DNA from: Nitrosomonas sp.
GTDB taxonomy: Bacteria; Pseudomonadota; Gammaproteobacteria; Burkholderiales; Nitrosomonadaceae
Length of the DNA stretch: 64,000 bases
Reading direction: 5' to 3'
NCBI GenBank assembly: GCA_016721865.1
Contig: JADKHF010000011.1
Coordinates: forward strand, 1 to 64,000
Made by a program: the position numbers and the translations under genes. Below, piece by piece: positions 20,072 through 30,019 of this stretch. Every line of letters begins with the position of its first letter. The stretch's first letter is position 1. Below the pieces are notes generated by a model, which saw nothing but the letters and a program-made list of their open reading frames with translations, had not been told where the DNA came from and ran no database searches.

Positions 20072-20803
20072 ATCAATTTATCAATGATTTCATCTCGCAT
20101 AACATCAATCGGATTTCTTGATAAATTTAATTATCGTTTGCAATGCTGAGAACCAGAGAATTACTTTCCAATCTGGATTTAACTTGCCATCACTATACAT
20201 CAAGCATAACAATTTCTTTGCTTAGGCAAATTGTGGATTAATCCTAGTTTTAGTGTCTATCAATAAGAAATTAAATAGCAACTATAGGGATCTCTAAAAA
20301 TCCAAATTTCGTTACAACACTTTGTTGCTCGCAAAAAATGTTTCCTTACATATCAGACATATGCTGCGTAACCATTTTTGTTCACGCCTTGTTTTGTTTA
20401 GAACTTTGAAATTTTTAGCGTAATAATCGGTTCTCGACCGCAAGGCACTTGAAAGAAACATATTAATCTCATTGGAATATAATATTTTATATTACATGCA
20501 ATCAGTTACTTGCAATTGTTTCTTGAAAGAGGTGCCCTATATAGAATCGGCCATTAAACAGTACGATTTATCATGGCAGCAAAAGCCGGAATATGCAGAT
20601 TCTAAGCAATCTTTTTAATAATCGGCAATAACCAAATGAAAAAATTTTCAGTTAGATACCTAATGGAATACAGGATTGGAATTGCAAAAAGACAATATGT
20701 GTTGAAAAAACTTCTATTCGCAATAAATTTGCGCCGCAATATCCTACGGCAAGACCACGGGGAATCGCAAGTTGAATCCTCAACTCTATTCGCAAGCTGC
20801 TAA
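20072..20803. other. Intergenic region carrying a family-1 repeat
   Basis: About 730 bp between two minus-strand genes. The recognisable content is the family-1 repeat copy at 20287-20418. The rest is AT-rich, with only short open frames and no tRNA or other RNA signature I can recognise. Confidence 0.55.
20287..20418. repeat. MITE-like repeat, family 1, copy 2
   Basis: Near-identical to 5641-5780: both contain AAATTTCGTTACAACACTTT, GCTCGCAAAAAATGTTT and TACATATCAGACATATGCTG. The left end here is GGGATCTCTAAAAATCC, which pairs exactly with the right end of copy 1. The right end of this copy is eroded after TTTTTAG. Confidence 0.7.
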
Positions 20804-21772
20804 TCAATGATTGCGGGTCACAGCAAAGCTCGCTAATTGCAGAAGACATTTCTTGTTTTCTGAATCCGGTAAAAAAGCTATTGCGTCTATCGCTGTCGCG
20901 ATCTCAGTCGCGGCACATCGTTTAGCGTAGTCCAAGGCCGCTGTTTGGCGGATTACGTCCAGAACAGGTTGAAAACCATCTTTTCCGCCATCCTCAATCG
21001 CCTTTCGGATAATGTTTGCTTGCTCGGGTGTTCCCACTCGTATGGCATAGATCAAAGGCAGTGTAGGTTTTCCTTCAGCCAGATCGTCGCCTAAATTCTT
21101 ACCGGTATCCTGATTATTGCCAGAATAGTCGAGCATATCGTCAATAAGCTGGAATGCAGTACCCAGATGCATTCCATAAATTGACATCGCATCTTCTTCT
21201 TCCGCTGTAGCAGCGCCCAGGATCGCACCCAATCGAGTGGCTGCTTCAAATAATTTGGCTGTTTTAAAACGAATGACTTGTAAATAGTTTTCTTCTGTTA
21301 CCAGTGGATCCCGGCAATTCAGTAGCTGTAAAACTTCGCCTTCAGCAATCGTATTCGTCGCGTCCGCCAGCACTTGCATTACACGCATATTGTCAACATC
21401 CACCATCATCTGGAAGGCTCTGGAATAAAGAAAATCTCCAACCAGAACACTGGCTGCATTACCAAACAATGCATTGGCCGTTTCTCTATTACGGCGTAGA
21501 TCAGACTCATCCACGACGTCATCGTGAAGCAAGGTTGCCGTATGAATAAATTCGACAATGGCAGCGAGGTTATAATGAAATTTTCCTGAATAACCAAAAG
21601 CACCTGCGGATAAAATCACCAATGCAGGACGCAAACGCTTCCCTCCACTATTGATAATGTATTCACTGACTTGGCGAATTAGCAGAACATGAGAATGTAA
21701 TTTTTCTCGGATGACATCATCTACGATGTTCATGTCTTGAGCAATGAAGCTTCTAATATATTCGATTGACAC
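20804..21772 (-). CDS. ispB: Polyprenyl (octaprenyl) diphosphate synthase
   Basis: Trans-prenyltransferase that builds the ubiquinone side chain. The first aspartate-rich motif is in LLHDDVVDESDLRR, preceded by GGKRLRPALVIL. The second is in FQLIDDMLDYSGN, followed by KNLGDDLAEGKPTLPLIYA. Length 322, normal for IspB; chain length cannot be fixed from sequence alone. Transcribed divergently from rplU-rpmA-obgE, the common arrangement in beta- and gammaproteobacteria. It complements ubiJ/ubiB earlier in the window. Confidence 0.93.
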   Translation of the reverse strand: MSIEYIRSFIAQDMNIVDDVIREKLHSHVLLIRQVSEYIINSGGKRLRPALVILSAGAFGYSGKFHYNLAAIVEFIHTATLLHDDVVDESDLRRNRETANALFGNAASVLVGDFLYSRAFQMMVDVDNMRVMQVLADATNTIAEGEVLQLLNCRDPLVTEENYLQVIRFKTAKLFEAATRLGAILGAATAEEEDAMSIYGMHLGTAFQLIDDMLDYSGNNQDTGKNLGDDLAEGKPTLPLIYAIRVGTPEQANIIRKAIEDGGKDGFQPVLDVIRQTAALDYAKRCAATEIATAIDAIAFLPDSENKKCLLQLASFAVTRNH

Positions 21773-21919
21773 AATATTACCTTGTAGAAAACGCTATGTT
21801 AGGAATGACAACACCCAAGTGTCAAGCATAAAGATAAATTGCTCGAAATTTTCCACCACAATCAAGGGTTATTTATGTATAATTCGCGGTTCTGTAAAAG
21901 GGAAGCATGGAGTCAAAAT

Positions 21920-22231
21920 ATGTATGCGGTCATAAAAACCGGCGGTAAGCAGTATCGGATTAAAGTGGGTGAAAAACTGAAGGTAGAACAGCTTGAAGTA
22001 GAAAGTGGCAGCGAGCTAGTTATTGATCAGGTGTTGATGGTTGCGGATGGTGACAAAATATCCGTGGGCACGCCACTTGTCAATGGAGCCAGAGTTAGTG
22101 CAACAGTACTGGGACAAGGCCGTCACGACAAGATTCGTATCTTCAAGATGCGTCGTCGCAAACACTACCAGAAACATCAGGGACATCGGCAGAATTACAC
22201 TGAAATACAGATTACTGGTATTTCAGCTTAA
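21920..22231 (+). CDS. rplU: 50S ribosomal protein L21
   Basis: L21, 103 residues from the ATG at 21920 (MYAVIKTGGKQYRIKVGEKL). The frame is open 27 codons further upstream, but the family always starts MYAVI. The C-terminus contains KMRRRKHYQKHQGHRQNYTE, the rRNA-binding signature. First gene of rplU-rpmA; rpmA starts 10 bp later. Confidence 0.97.
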   Translation: MYAVIKTGGKQYRIKVGEKLKVEQLEVESGSELVIDQVLMVADGDKISVGTPLVNGARVSATVLGQGRHDKIRIFKMRRRKHYQKHQGHRQNYTEIQITGISA

Positions 22232-22241
22232 GGAGTACTAG

Positions 22242-22500
22242 ATGGCACATAAAAAAGCAGGCGGAAGCTCTAGAAATGGACGTGATTCACATTCAAAGCG
22301 GCTTGGGGTAAAACGCTATGGTGGTGAATTAATCCCAGCTGGATCGATTATTATCAGACAACGTGGCACCCAAGTTCATCCTGGAGAAAATGTAGGTATC
22401 GGTAAGGATCATACCTTATTTGCAAAAATTACAGGGAAAGTGAATTTTAGTATCAAGGGGTGTACTAAAACGAAAAATAGTTAGTGTGATACCAGCATAA
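22242..22500 (+). CDS. rpmA: 50S ribosomal protein L27 (one apparent frameshift)
   Basis: L27, whose N-terminal tail reaches the peptidyl-transferase centre: MAHKKAGGSSRNGRDSHSKR, then RQRGTQVHPGENVGIGKDHT. The open frame stops at 22484 after an off-family end. Removing one A from the AAAA run near 22467-22470 gives the usual terminus RKIVSVIPA, with a stop at 22498-22500 and the normal 85-residue length. Because L27 is highly conserved, this is good evidence of a homopolymer miscall. Confidence 0.93.
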
Positions 22501-22527
22501 CAGTACAGAAGTACCAAATTCTTTCAG

Positions 22528-22557
22528 AAGCCCTGTCTAAAACGATGGGGCTTTTTC
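22528..22557 (+). terminator. Rho-independent terminator after rpmA
   Basis: Stem AAGCCC ... GGGCTT with a 14-nt loop, followed by TTTTTC. It lies 28 bp after rpmA and before obgE, so part of the rplU-rpmA transcript probably ends here. Confidence 0.7.
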
Positions 22558-22602
22558 GTTTGCAGGATCGAAAAGAATTACAGGGAACGATAACCAGGTT
22601 TT

Positions 22603-23667
22603 ATGAAGTTTATTGATGAAGCAATTATTCAGGTACTAGCAGGTAAAGGTGGCGATGGTGTCGCAAGTTTCCGGCGAGAGAAATTTATTCCCAGAGGCGG
22701 GCCTGATGGTGGTGATGGCGGACGCGGCGGCAGCGTATTCGCAATAGCAGATCGTAATATCAACACATTGATTGACTATCGTTTTGCCCGTATTCACCGG
22801 GCCAAGAATGGCCAGAATGGTCAAGGCTCCGATCGCTATGGAAAAAGTGCTGAAGATATCGTACTGCGCGTGCCTGTAGGCACACTTATCAAAGCTATCG
22901 ATACCGGAGTAACGGTTGCTGATCTGGTTCATGATCAGCAAAAGGTGGTTTTAGCTAAAGGCGGAGAAGGCGGAATTGGTAATCTGCACTTCAAATCCAG
23001 CACTAACCGGGCACCACGTCAGTTTACATACGGGGAACCCGGGCAGGAATTTGAACTAAAACTAGAGCTCAAGGTACTGGCTGATGTGGGTTTACTGGGT
23101 ATGCCGAACGCAGGAAAATCCACACTCATACGTGCCGTATCTGCCGCACGTCCCAAGGTAGCCGATTATCCATTTACTACTTTGCAGCCTAACCTGGGCA
23201 TGGTACGAATTGATCAAAACCGAAGTTTCGTCATGGCTGATATCCCTGGATTGATTGAAGGCGCTGCTGAAGGTATTGGATTAGGGCATCATTTCTTAAA
23301 ACATTTATCACGCACCCGGCTATTGCTTCATGTTGTCGATATGATGCCTTTGAGTGAAGATACGGATCTGGTTCATGAAGCTCGCGCACTGATCAAAGAG
23401 CTGCAGAAATATGATGAATCCCTCTATCAAAAGCCACGTTGGCTGGTACTGAACAAAACCGATATGATGCCAGCAGAAAAACGTGCCGAGCTATGCCGAC
23501 AATTTATTGAAAAGCTAGAATGGAAAGGCAAATACTTTATTATTTCCGCATTAACTGGTGAAGGCTGCAAGCTCCTAACCTATGCCATCATGGATCATCT
23601 GGAACAAAATTTACCGCAACAGCCAGACAGTCAAATTCCAGCAAACGAACACGTTAGTCCATGTTAA
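22603..23667 (+). CDS. obgE: Obg family GTPase ObgE/CgtA
   Basis: Ribosome-assembly and stress GTPase. The glycine-rich Obg fold is at residues 1-158 (GGPDGGDGGRGGSVFAIADR). The G domain follows, with G1 LGMPNAGKSTLI, G2 YPFTTLQPNLG, G3 DIPGLIEGAAEGIGLGH and G4 LNKTDM. Length 354, without the C-terminal OCT domain of some Gram-positives. Overlaps proB by seven bases. Confidence 0.96.
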   Translation: MKFIDEAIIQVLAGKGGDGVASFRREKFIPRGGPDGGDGGRGGSVFAIADRNINTLIDYRFARIHRAKNGQNGQGSDRYGKSAEDIVLRVPVGTLIKAIDTGVTVADLVHDQQKVVLAKGGEGGIGNLHFKSSTNRAPRQFTYGEPGQEFELKLELKVLADVGLLGMPNAGKSTLIRAVSAARPKVADYPFTTLQPNLGMVRIDQNRSFVMADIPGLIEGAAEGIGLGHHFLKHLSRTRLLLHVVDMMPLSEDTDLVHEARALIKELQKYDESLYQKPRWLVLNKTDMMPAEKRAELCRQFIEKLEWKGKYFIISALTGEGCKLLTYAIMDHLEQNLPQQPDSQIPANEHVSPC

Positions 23668-24770
23668 AACAAGCACGACGCATCGTAATTAAAGTGGGCA
23701 GCAGCCTGGTGACCAATCAGGGCAAAGGACTAGACCATTCTGCACTGGCCTGTTGGGCAGCACAAATTGCTAACCTTAAACAAATGGGCAAAGAAATCAT
23801 ACTGGTCTCTTCGGGCGCAATTGCCGAAGGAATGCAACGCTTGAATTGGGAAAGCCGACCCACAGCACTGTATGAATTGCAAGCTGCAGCCGCTGTTGGG
23901 CAAATGGGTCTGGCGCAAGCCTATGCATCCAGCTTTTCTGAGTATGGCCTGCAAACCGCTCAAGTGCTGCTGACGCATGAAGACTTATCCAACCGGAAGC
24001 GTTATCTGAACGCACGTTCAACCCTGACGACCTTATTGGAATTAAACATTATTCCAATCATTAATGAGAATGATACTGTTGCAATCGATGAAATTCGTTT
24101 TGGCGACAATGACACTCTGGCGGCACTGGTAACTAATCTGGTTGAAGCCGATGTGCTGGTTATTCTAACCGATCAGGCCGGCTTATTTACCAGCGATCCG
24201 CGCAAGAATTCGGATGCAAAATTATTGAGCGAAGTGAATGCAGGCGATCCTGCGCTTGAGAAAATGGCCGGCGGGATCGGCAGTGGTATTAGCCGTGGCG
24301 GAATGCAAACTAAAGTAATCGCTGCAAAACGTGCAGCACGTAGTGGTGCAGATACCATCGTCGCCTCAGGCAATGAAGACAACGTTTTGATCCGCCTTAG
24401 TCAGGATGAAGCCATCGGCACCCGTTTCCTGGCAAGAATACCGGTATTGGCAGCACGTAAGCAATGGCTTGCCGATTATTTACAAGTGCGTGGATCTGTT
24501 ACACTGGATCAAGGCGCCGTGAAGGCGCTTTCAGCTGATGGCAGAAGCCTGCTTCCCATTGGCGTCATCTGCGTCGACGGTGAATTTGAGCGCGGAGAAG
24601 CCGTATCTTGCCGTGACGAAGAAGGTAGAGAAATAGCCCGCGGCTTGATAAATTATAGCGCCGTTGAAACACAACAGATCCTAAAACAGGCCAGCAGCGA
24701 AATCGAAGCAATACTGGGGTATGTTGATGAACCGGAACTAATTCACAGAAATAATCTTGTCTTGCTTTAG
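23661..24770 (+). CDS. proB: Glutamate 5-kinase
   Basis: First enzyme of proline biosynthesis: ATP-dependent phosphorylation of glutamate. The amino-acid kinase domain spans about residues 1-255 (IVIKVGSSLVTNQGKGLD, LVSSGAIAEGMQRLNW, IPIINENDTVAIDEIRFGDN, GTGGMxTK-like GSGISRGGMQTKVIAAK). The C-terminal PUA domain is about 275-350. Intact at 369 residues. Translationally coupled to obgE by overlap. The partner proA is not in this window. Confidence 0.96.
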   Translation: MLKQARRIVIKVGSSLVTNQGKGLDHSALACWAAQIANLKQMGKEIILVSSGAIAEGMQRLNWESRPTALYELQAAAAVGQMGLAQAYASSFSEYGLQTAQVLLTHEDLSNRKRYLNARSTLTTLLELNIIPIINENDTVAIDEIRFGDNDTLAALVTNLVEADVLVILTDQAGLFTSDPRKNSDAKLLSEVNAGDPALEKMAGGIGSGISRGGMQTKVIAAKRAARSGADTIVASGNEDNVLIRLSQDEAIGTRFLARIPVLAARKQWLADYLQVRGSVTLDQGAVKALSADGRSLLPIGVICVDGEFERGEAVSCRDEEGREIARGLINYSAVETQQILKQASSEIEAILGYVDEPELIHRNNLVLL

Positions 24771-24797
24771 TTGCAATTAAGAAGATTCAATATACCT

Positions 24798-25022
24798 TTA
24801 TACCATTATTAGTTTGATCTGGATGTGCCGCAGGCAAACATTGAGCAGTGAGAAGGCGTAGCGGTAACACGGGGCCTTCCACATACGCTGGCTGAACCGG
24901 TTCACAGAGCTTATTGAGATAATCCTGCAGATACTTGGACGATACACAGTGAAGGTGTACAACTGAAATGCCTTGAGGTTGCCGATGGCAATATGCGCCC
25001 AGAGCCTGTTGATGAATTCCAT
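24798..25022 (-). pseudogene. IS1595-type transposase C-terminal remnant
   Basis: The minus strand shows WAHIAIGNLKAFQ in one frame and SSKYLQDYLNKLCE in another, then NRFSQRMW and LLNVCL. This order matches the end of IS1595/ISXO2-type transposases (...HIVIGNLK..F..GT.HGVS.KYLQ.YL.EF.YRFNRR...RLL..C). The frame changes at least twice and the catalytic core is missing, so it is a dead fragment. Confidence 0.45.
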
Positions 25023-25118
25023 TCAGATGAGCAAAGCATCATTCAATGCGCTAAAATAATTTGATTTGTATCCGTTAATAATTGCTTAAATTCAAAAACA
25101 TTTTAAATCGAGTACCTT

Positions 25119-25802
25119 ATGATGCGTTCTATTATTATTGGACTGTCTGTTATATTTTTTTCCCTGTCAGCCATTGTCACGTATAAGGCTCTAAAACTTC
25201 CAGTATCAGTATACGGAACATCTTATCAAGATTCTCGGTCAGAAATAATTTCTATACCAGTACCTCCTATGCCTGAATCTGATAACAACGCCTTCAATTA
25301 CTCAACTGAAGACCAGGATTCCAACAAGGTTCTTGTGGAAGGAGCGGAAGAAACAATTACCCAGCTTGAAAACCAACCCGCAACAACTGACGATGCGCTT
25401 AAGGACATTAATACTTTCAGTACTGAAATTCAACCACGGACCTTGGCTGTATTTGATGGCAAAACATTTCGTTCGGGACAAGACGTTATCCAAGATGTTG
25501 CTTACTCTACGATTGAAAATTTGGTCAAAGAAATATCATCCTTTCCAGGAAGCCTCATTCTTATAGAAGGTCATACCGACGATGTTCCGACCGGAAAACT
25601 GAACAGTAACAATATGGATCTATCATTGCGCCGGGCAAAAGCCATCGCAAACATCCTGGTGTTGCATGGCATTTCGATGAATCGGATATCAATCACTGGT
25701 TATGGTGATACTCACCCGATATCTTCCAACACGACCGAAGAAGGCAGAGCAAAAAACCGTAGAGTCGAAGTAAAACTAATGCCGCAAGAAGGAAAAAATT
25801 AA
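25119..25802 (+). CDS. OmpA/MotB-domain envelope protein
   Basis: A 227-residue protein with an N-terminal membrane anchor or uncleaved signal (IIIGLSVIFFSLSAIVTYKA). A low-complexity acidic periplasmic linker follows (about 45-105), then a C-terminal OmpA-like peptidoglycan-binding domain with IEGHTDDVPTGKLNSNNMDL, LSLRRAKAIANIL and AKNRRVEVKL. The GHTD and RR motifs contact peptide stems in known members. It overlaps the start of the ATPase gene downstream, so the two form a unit. Probably a wall-anchored partner of the ATPase. Confidence 0.85.
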   Translation: MMRSIIIGLSVIFFSLSAIVTYKALKLPVSVYGTSYQDSRSEIISIPVPPMPESDNNAFNYSTEDQDSNKVLVEGAEETITQLENQPATTDDALKDINTFSTEIQPRTLAVFDGKTFRSGQDVIQDVAYSTIENLVKEISSFPGSLILIEGHTDDVPTGKLNSNNMDLSLRRAKAIANILVLHGISMNRISITGYGDTHPISSNTTEEGRAKNRRVEVKLMPQEGKN

Positions 25803-27025
25803 TGCACATGTACGCACAGCACTTTAACCTTAATTTACTTCCATTTGAGAATGTACCGGATCCACTGTTCTTTTATGATCAGGGGGATCATGCTCGTATA
25901 CGTAAACAAATATCCGGGTCTTTACAAAGCGGTCGTGGTTTTATCGTCGTAACCGGGCCAATCGGTTCCGGCAAGACCACCCTCAGTCAGATGATAAAGT
26001 CTGATTTTCCTGAAGACATCAGAGTAATCTGGATGGCCGAACCGCCAGCCAACAGCTCTGATCTGTATCTGTTTCTCGCGCAGGAGCTTGGAATACAACC
26101 CACATCATCCGAGAAAACCTTTGTAATGCGGGATATCAGAAATACGCTGTTGAAAATCAATTCTGAAGGAAAAAAATGCCTGGTCATCATTGATGAATCA
26201 CACCTGATGTCAGCAGATGTTATCAACGGTATTCGTTTACTGAACAATCTTGAAGAAGGATCGACGAAACTCATCCAGCTACTACTTCTCGGTCAGGAAG
26301 AATTGATGGAAATGATCAACAAACCGGAGATGGCGCCCTTTAAACAGCGGATTGCTGCGCTTGAAACACTGGGAAAAATGAATGTCGATAGGGTTCTGAA
26401 ATATATCACGCATCGCATTCAAGTGGCCGGTGGCGCCCCCAGCCTCATTTCAGATACCGGATGGGAAGCGCTTTCGATCGCATTTAGCTCCGGCGGAACA
26501 CCACGGACGATTAATTCTCTGTGTGACAGATCATTCAATGTCGCGTATGAACGAGACAAACCAACCGTCGACGCGCAAGATATCTATGAAGCAACACAGA
26601 GGTTAGGACTTGTAACCGATGTTTTTCATTACATCATCTTACTCAACAACAGAGAAAGAAAAAAACAGGAATCGCAGCAAGCAATCGAGCAAACAACCGA
26701 TAGTGCTGCTCTGGAAACAGCACCGACACCGCCACTAGAGAAAGAACAGCCTGTAACATCTATTACAAGGAAAACAGAAAAAAAAAGCAGAGCGGCAGAA
26801 AATGAAATTCCTGAGATTTCTGGAACGAAAATAGATGTATCCGAGAAATCCTATAACGAAATTGCCGAGGCAATTAAAGCTAAGTACAAACAAAAAGATT
26901 TAATGGTTCCTGCTACACTGCTGGCATTATCAATGATCACTTTCATGGTTAGTGTTTGGTTTTTTTGCCATCGCACGGACTCTGGAGGATTTCTCGACTG
27001 TCTCATGGATTTACTCAGTTTTTGA
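25802..27025 (+). CDS. ExeA-like AAA+ ATPase with C-terminal membrane helix
   Basis: AAA+ ATPase of the ExeA / general secretion pathway A group (TniB-like fold). N-terminal MYAQHFNLNLLPFENVPDP is the classic ExeA opening. Walker A is GPIGSGKTT at residues 52-60, Walker B is CLVIIDESHLM near 120-130, and the sensor segment is SGGTPRTINSLCDRS. After residue about 285 comes a polar linker (many Gln, Glu, Lys), then one membrane helix (VPATLLALSMITFMVSVWFF) near the C-terminus. ExeA in Aeromonas couples ATP hydrolysis to peptidoglycan remodelling for secretin assembly. Here no ExeB or secretin gene is adjacent; the neighbour instead supplies an OmpA-type wall-binding domain. Confidence 0.85.
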   Translation: MHMYAQHFNLNLLPFENVPDPLFFYDQGDHARIRKQISGSLQSGRGFIVVTGPIGSGKTTLSQMIKSDFPEDIRVIWMAEPPANSSDLYLFLAQELGIQPTSSEKTFVMRDIRNTLLKINSEGKKCLVIIDESHLMSADVINGIRLLNNLEEGSTKLIQLLLLGQEELMEMINKPEMAPFKQRIAALETLGKMNVDRVLKYITHRIQVAGGAPSLISDTGWEALSIAFSSGGTPRTINSLCDRSFNVAYERDKPTVDAQDIYEATQRLGLVTDVFHYIILLNNRERKKQESQQAIEQTTDSAALETAPTPPLEKEQPVTSITRKTEKKSRAAENEIPEISGTKIDVSEKSYNEIAEAIKAKYKQKDLMVPATLLALSMITFMVSVWFFCHRTDSGGFLDCLMDLLSF

Positions 27026-27433
27026 TTAGTTTCTTCCTCAGGTAACAGCAGTATTGCACTTTGTCAGTACTCGCCAGTCGACCAGATAAAAAATCCTGCC
27101 ACTCTCTCGGACGGGGTCTCTTGGAGTATGCGGCTGAATCAAGAGCTTAAAGTTCCTTTATTCTTGCGGCGCGTTAGAAAGCCCAACAAACTCTTAATCC
27201 CGACAGTAACTTGGCATAACTTTCCAGATCGGAGATGAGAGTGCGGAATTATGATTCCAATGTTCACCACCGTGTCCTAAACCAGGATTGATCATGCCTG
27301 CCAAATACTTCTCCATCCTATTAATCTTTATTTTCACTATATTATGATCGCTATGCGTTCTGATATTCTGCACCAATCGTATCTTGTGACTCCGGTTGAT
27401 CTAATTGTGCACGGGCAACCAATAGAGAATGCA
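27026..27433. other. Intergenic region before the IS4 element
   Basis: About 400 bp with no gene I can support. Short open frames occur on both strands, including 60 codons at 27194-27376 on the minus strand, without start signals or family resemblance. Confidence 0.45.
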
Positions 27434-27451
27434 TCAGAAGTGTCCGGATAT

Positions 27452-27671
27452 TTAATTGAATAGATTCAGTTGGTTATTATTTTTCGACATGGTTATTTGC
27501 ACCTCGGTATTTTTAACCAATTGATCGATAGGCGTTTTCTCGAAAAGAGTCAGGCTTAAAATCTGTAGAATTGTGTAAAGCGAGGCTTCGGTATTGAGCC
27601 GCTTTTTCACGATGGCAACAAGACATAAACCGATATGGCAATCCATATCTGCGTTTTGACTGCATTCTCAG
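27452..27671 (-). pseudogene. IS4-family transposase, 3' fragment
   Basis: Continuation of the transposase that begins at 30019. Directly past the insertion point it reads ENAVKTQIWIAISVYV, then, after a one-base shift, AIVKKRLNTEASLYTILQIL, ending NNNQLNLFN at 27452. This is the conserved C-terminal tail of IS4 transposases of the YRxRWQVELFFKWIKQ type. Confidence 0.75.
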
Positions 27672-29300
27672 AGGCTGTGAAAAAATCGATTTTTGCGAGG
27701 GGTAGCATTCTGGCGCAGACGGCATTGAGCCGACACGATTTTCCATGGCATACATCAGATTGACACCCTGTCTTTCAAAAGAGCGTCAAGCCAGCCGCTT
27801 TCCCCCTGATTCTGCGATCATTCTGCTCCCTTTGCCCGCCAGCCACTAACGAAATGGACTGTGTTGGGTGCCAAATCCGAGCAATTCGGGCGCTAAGGCA
27901 AAGGTTCGCATCAAGTTGTGCGCTAGCGCATGGAGTAACAATACGCCCCGCACCTTGGTTCTGCCACGTACTCTCAGTCGGGTTAGTCCGCGTTCCCTGG
28001 CTAGTGCATTGACACATTCGGCGGTTGCGGCTCGCTCCTTGTATACTTTCCTGGCTTCGTCTGTTCCCATGCGCTGGCGCCAATCTCTTACCGCTTGACT
28101 GTCCCCGGGTTTCGGTTGACCGGGGTCACTGGCATCGTCTCTCGATTTTGGTATGGGCGCGTAAACGCAGGTCTTCGTTTCTGCTTGATCCAGTTGATTA
28201 TGGGCTGGATAGCCACCATCGACCAGCCACTGCTGCGGGTTTTGCTGTAGCGTTCATTAACTTGATCGATCATTGGCACCAGTTGCCCCATGTCACTACC
28301 TGCCGTGCTCACCTCGACTCCCACGATGACTTGAGTTTCGGTATCGGTGGCATATTGCGCGTTGTAAGCTGGGCGAAACCCGCCATCACCCATCTTCATG
28401 ACCGTGGCCTCGGCATCGGTGGTCGATGCCCGCGCGTCTTCCGTTTTCTTGCCTTGCTTTTCCTTGAGCTTTTCCAATTCCGGCAAGCGCTGCAGCGCTT
28501 GTTCGATCCGTTCTTGTCGCTCTCGTTGAGCACGCTCCCGTGCTGCTTGTTGCCGACGCGTCATGACTCCAGGATCGTCTTCAACTTGCCGCTTTAAGGT
28601 CTCTATCTGCGTGCGCGCTTCTTCCAGGCAGCGCTCCAGCGTCCCCCGGCGCCGGAATGATGATGCTCCCGCACTCGCCCTTACCCGCATGCCATCCTGT
28701 GCTACCCGCTTGAGCTCGACCGCTTTCACCGCCAACAAGGCCGCCACACTGTCTGTAAGTAAGCCATCAAACTCCGCTTCATGCTCCCCCCGAAAATCCG
28801 ACAGTGTGTGATGGTTGACCTGTACTCCTCCGCAAATCCACCGATAGGCATCATGCGCCTCGGTTAGCCTCGCAATCGTCCGTGCGCTGCCTACTCCCTC
28901 AACAGTGGCATACAACCACAACGAAAACAAAATTTCCGGTGCAATCGGTGTTCTGCCACTGCCACCTTCCACTGCCTTGATTCCAGCATAGATTCCGCTC
29001 AAGTCAGCCTGCTCTACATACGCCCATACGATCCTGGCCCGATGATCTTCCGGTAACAACGATTCCAGATCGCTCGGTCGTAATTCCACTTGCAACCGAT
29101 TCGGCATCAGTACCCGCGCTACGACCGCAACCAAGGGTTTAGCCAAGGGCCTGGGATTAATGATCATGTTGAGGTCTTCAGGAAATAAATCAGGGATTGA
29201 TGACGTTGTCATGGCAGGTACAAATTAAATGGCTCGTTTCCGTTATTTTACCTGCTACTGGTCAGTTGAAGCCAGTGCACAAATGGTTTTTTCACAGCCT
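27672..29300 (-). mobile_element. IS1182-like insertion sequence, copy A
   Basis: A 1629-bp element with 14-bp terminal inverted repeats (AGGCTGTGAAAAAA), bounded on both sides by the direct repeat CTCAG (27667-27671 and 29301-29305). It sits inside the IS4 transposase gene. Joining the two flanks and keeping one CTCAG copy recreates a continuous reading ...FYGTTENAVKTQIW, which proves the insertion. One transposase gene fills the element. A second, deleted copy lies at 51197-52665. Confidence 0.85.
27846..29212 (-). pseudogene. IS1182-type transposase, copy A (one frameshift)
   Basis: DDE transposase of about 455 residues when repaired. The N-terminal half has ESLLPEDHRARIVWAYVEQ, SGIYAGIKAVEGGSGRTP and PEILFSLWLYATVEGVGSAR. 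A charged coiled region follows (RRQQAARERAQRERQERI), then the core FRPAYNAQYATDTETQVIVG. Near 28240 the frame changes inside AAAA; the next frame continues NPQQWLVDGGYPAHNQLDQ, then RQRMGTDEARKVYKERAATA and ALAHNLMRTFAL to a stop at 27846. The catalytic block around VDGGY lies past the shift, so as written the protein is inactive. It may be only a base-call error. Confidence 0.8.
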
Positions 29301-30019
29301 CTCAGTAGTTCCGTAGAAACGCTTGATACGAAGATGCTGTTTGATCCATTTGAAGAATAGTTCGACCTGCCAGCGACAACGATAAAGCTGAGCGATGATC
29401 AGCGTAGTCCGGTAGATTTGTCCACGGAGCGAGAGTAGATGCGGCGAAAAAGCAGATTGGATTTAGCGCGCGTTACAAAAAATGCTTGTGCTTGATGCAT
29501 GGTGTACCAGCGAGCAAAATCGGTGAAGCTCCGATCCATGATGTAAAAGCTGCCAGCTTCGGGTATCAGGATGTCGAGCACATTGGCCTCGTGCATCTTG
29601 CCATCGCTGATATGAATGAAGGTTGGAATATTGCCGCGCAGGTCAAGCAGCGTATGCATCTTAACGGCAGCCTTGGTGGAGCGAAAGCGTGCCCACGGAA
29701 AGACGCTCAAGCACAAGTCAATTGTCGTGGTATCGAGTGCGTAGACCGTTTGTTCCAGCTCGACAGCAAAGCTGTCGCTGGCGTAAAGCTTTCTGACTGT
29801 CTGGATCAGGCTCATCGCGAAATCCATGTAGATGCGGCTGTCGCGCAGACTCTCGCGGTAAACCAGTTGTGCGAAAGCCATGCACAAAAACCGATCGAGA
29901 TGCGAGAACTTGAGTGTTGGATATCGATCTGAATATCTGGCTACGCACTGATGAAACGTGCGCAAAGGCAGGTGCTCCATTAATTGGGCAAACACCAATT
30001 TCCCTGCGTGCATATGCAA
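29301..30019 (-). pseudogene. IS4-family transposase, 5' fragment
   Basis: Starts MHMHAGKLVFAQLMEHLPL and carries the first catalytic Asp in VYALDTTTIDLCLSVFPWA, and KAAVKMHTLLDLRGNIP, HISDGKMHEANVLD, SFYIMDRSFTDFARW. The frame stops at 29399, but the adjacent frame reads LIIAQLYRCRWQVELFFKW and IKQHLRIKRFYGTTE up to the insertion point. There is therefore a one-base shift near 29400 in addition to the IS1182 insertion. Confidence 0.75.

Noticed and set aside
20804..24770. tRNA or other stable RNA genes in the ribosomal-protein region and elsewhere
   Set aside because: I looked for T-loop and CCA-type patterns in the larger intergenic gaps of the window and found none convincing.
28025..28597. 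190-codon plus-strand frame opposite the IS1182 transposase
   Set aside because: Antisense to a clear transposase; the Leu/Ser-rich translation is what antisense of such coding DNA gives.
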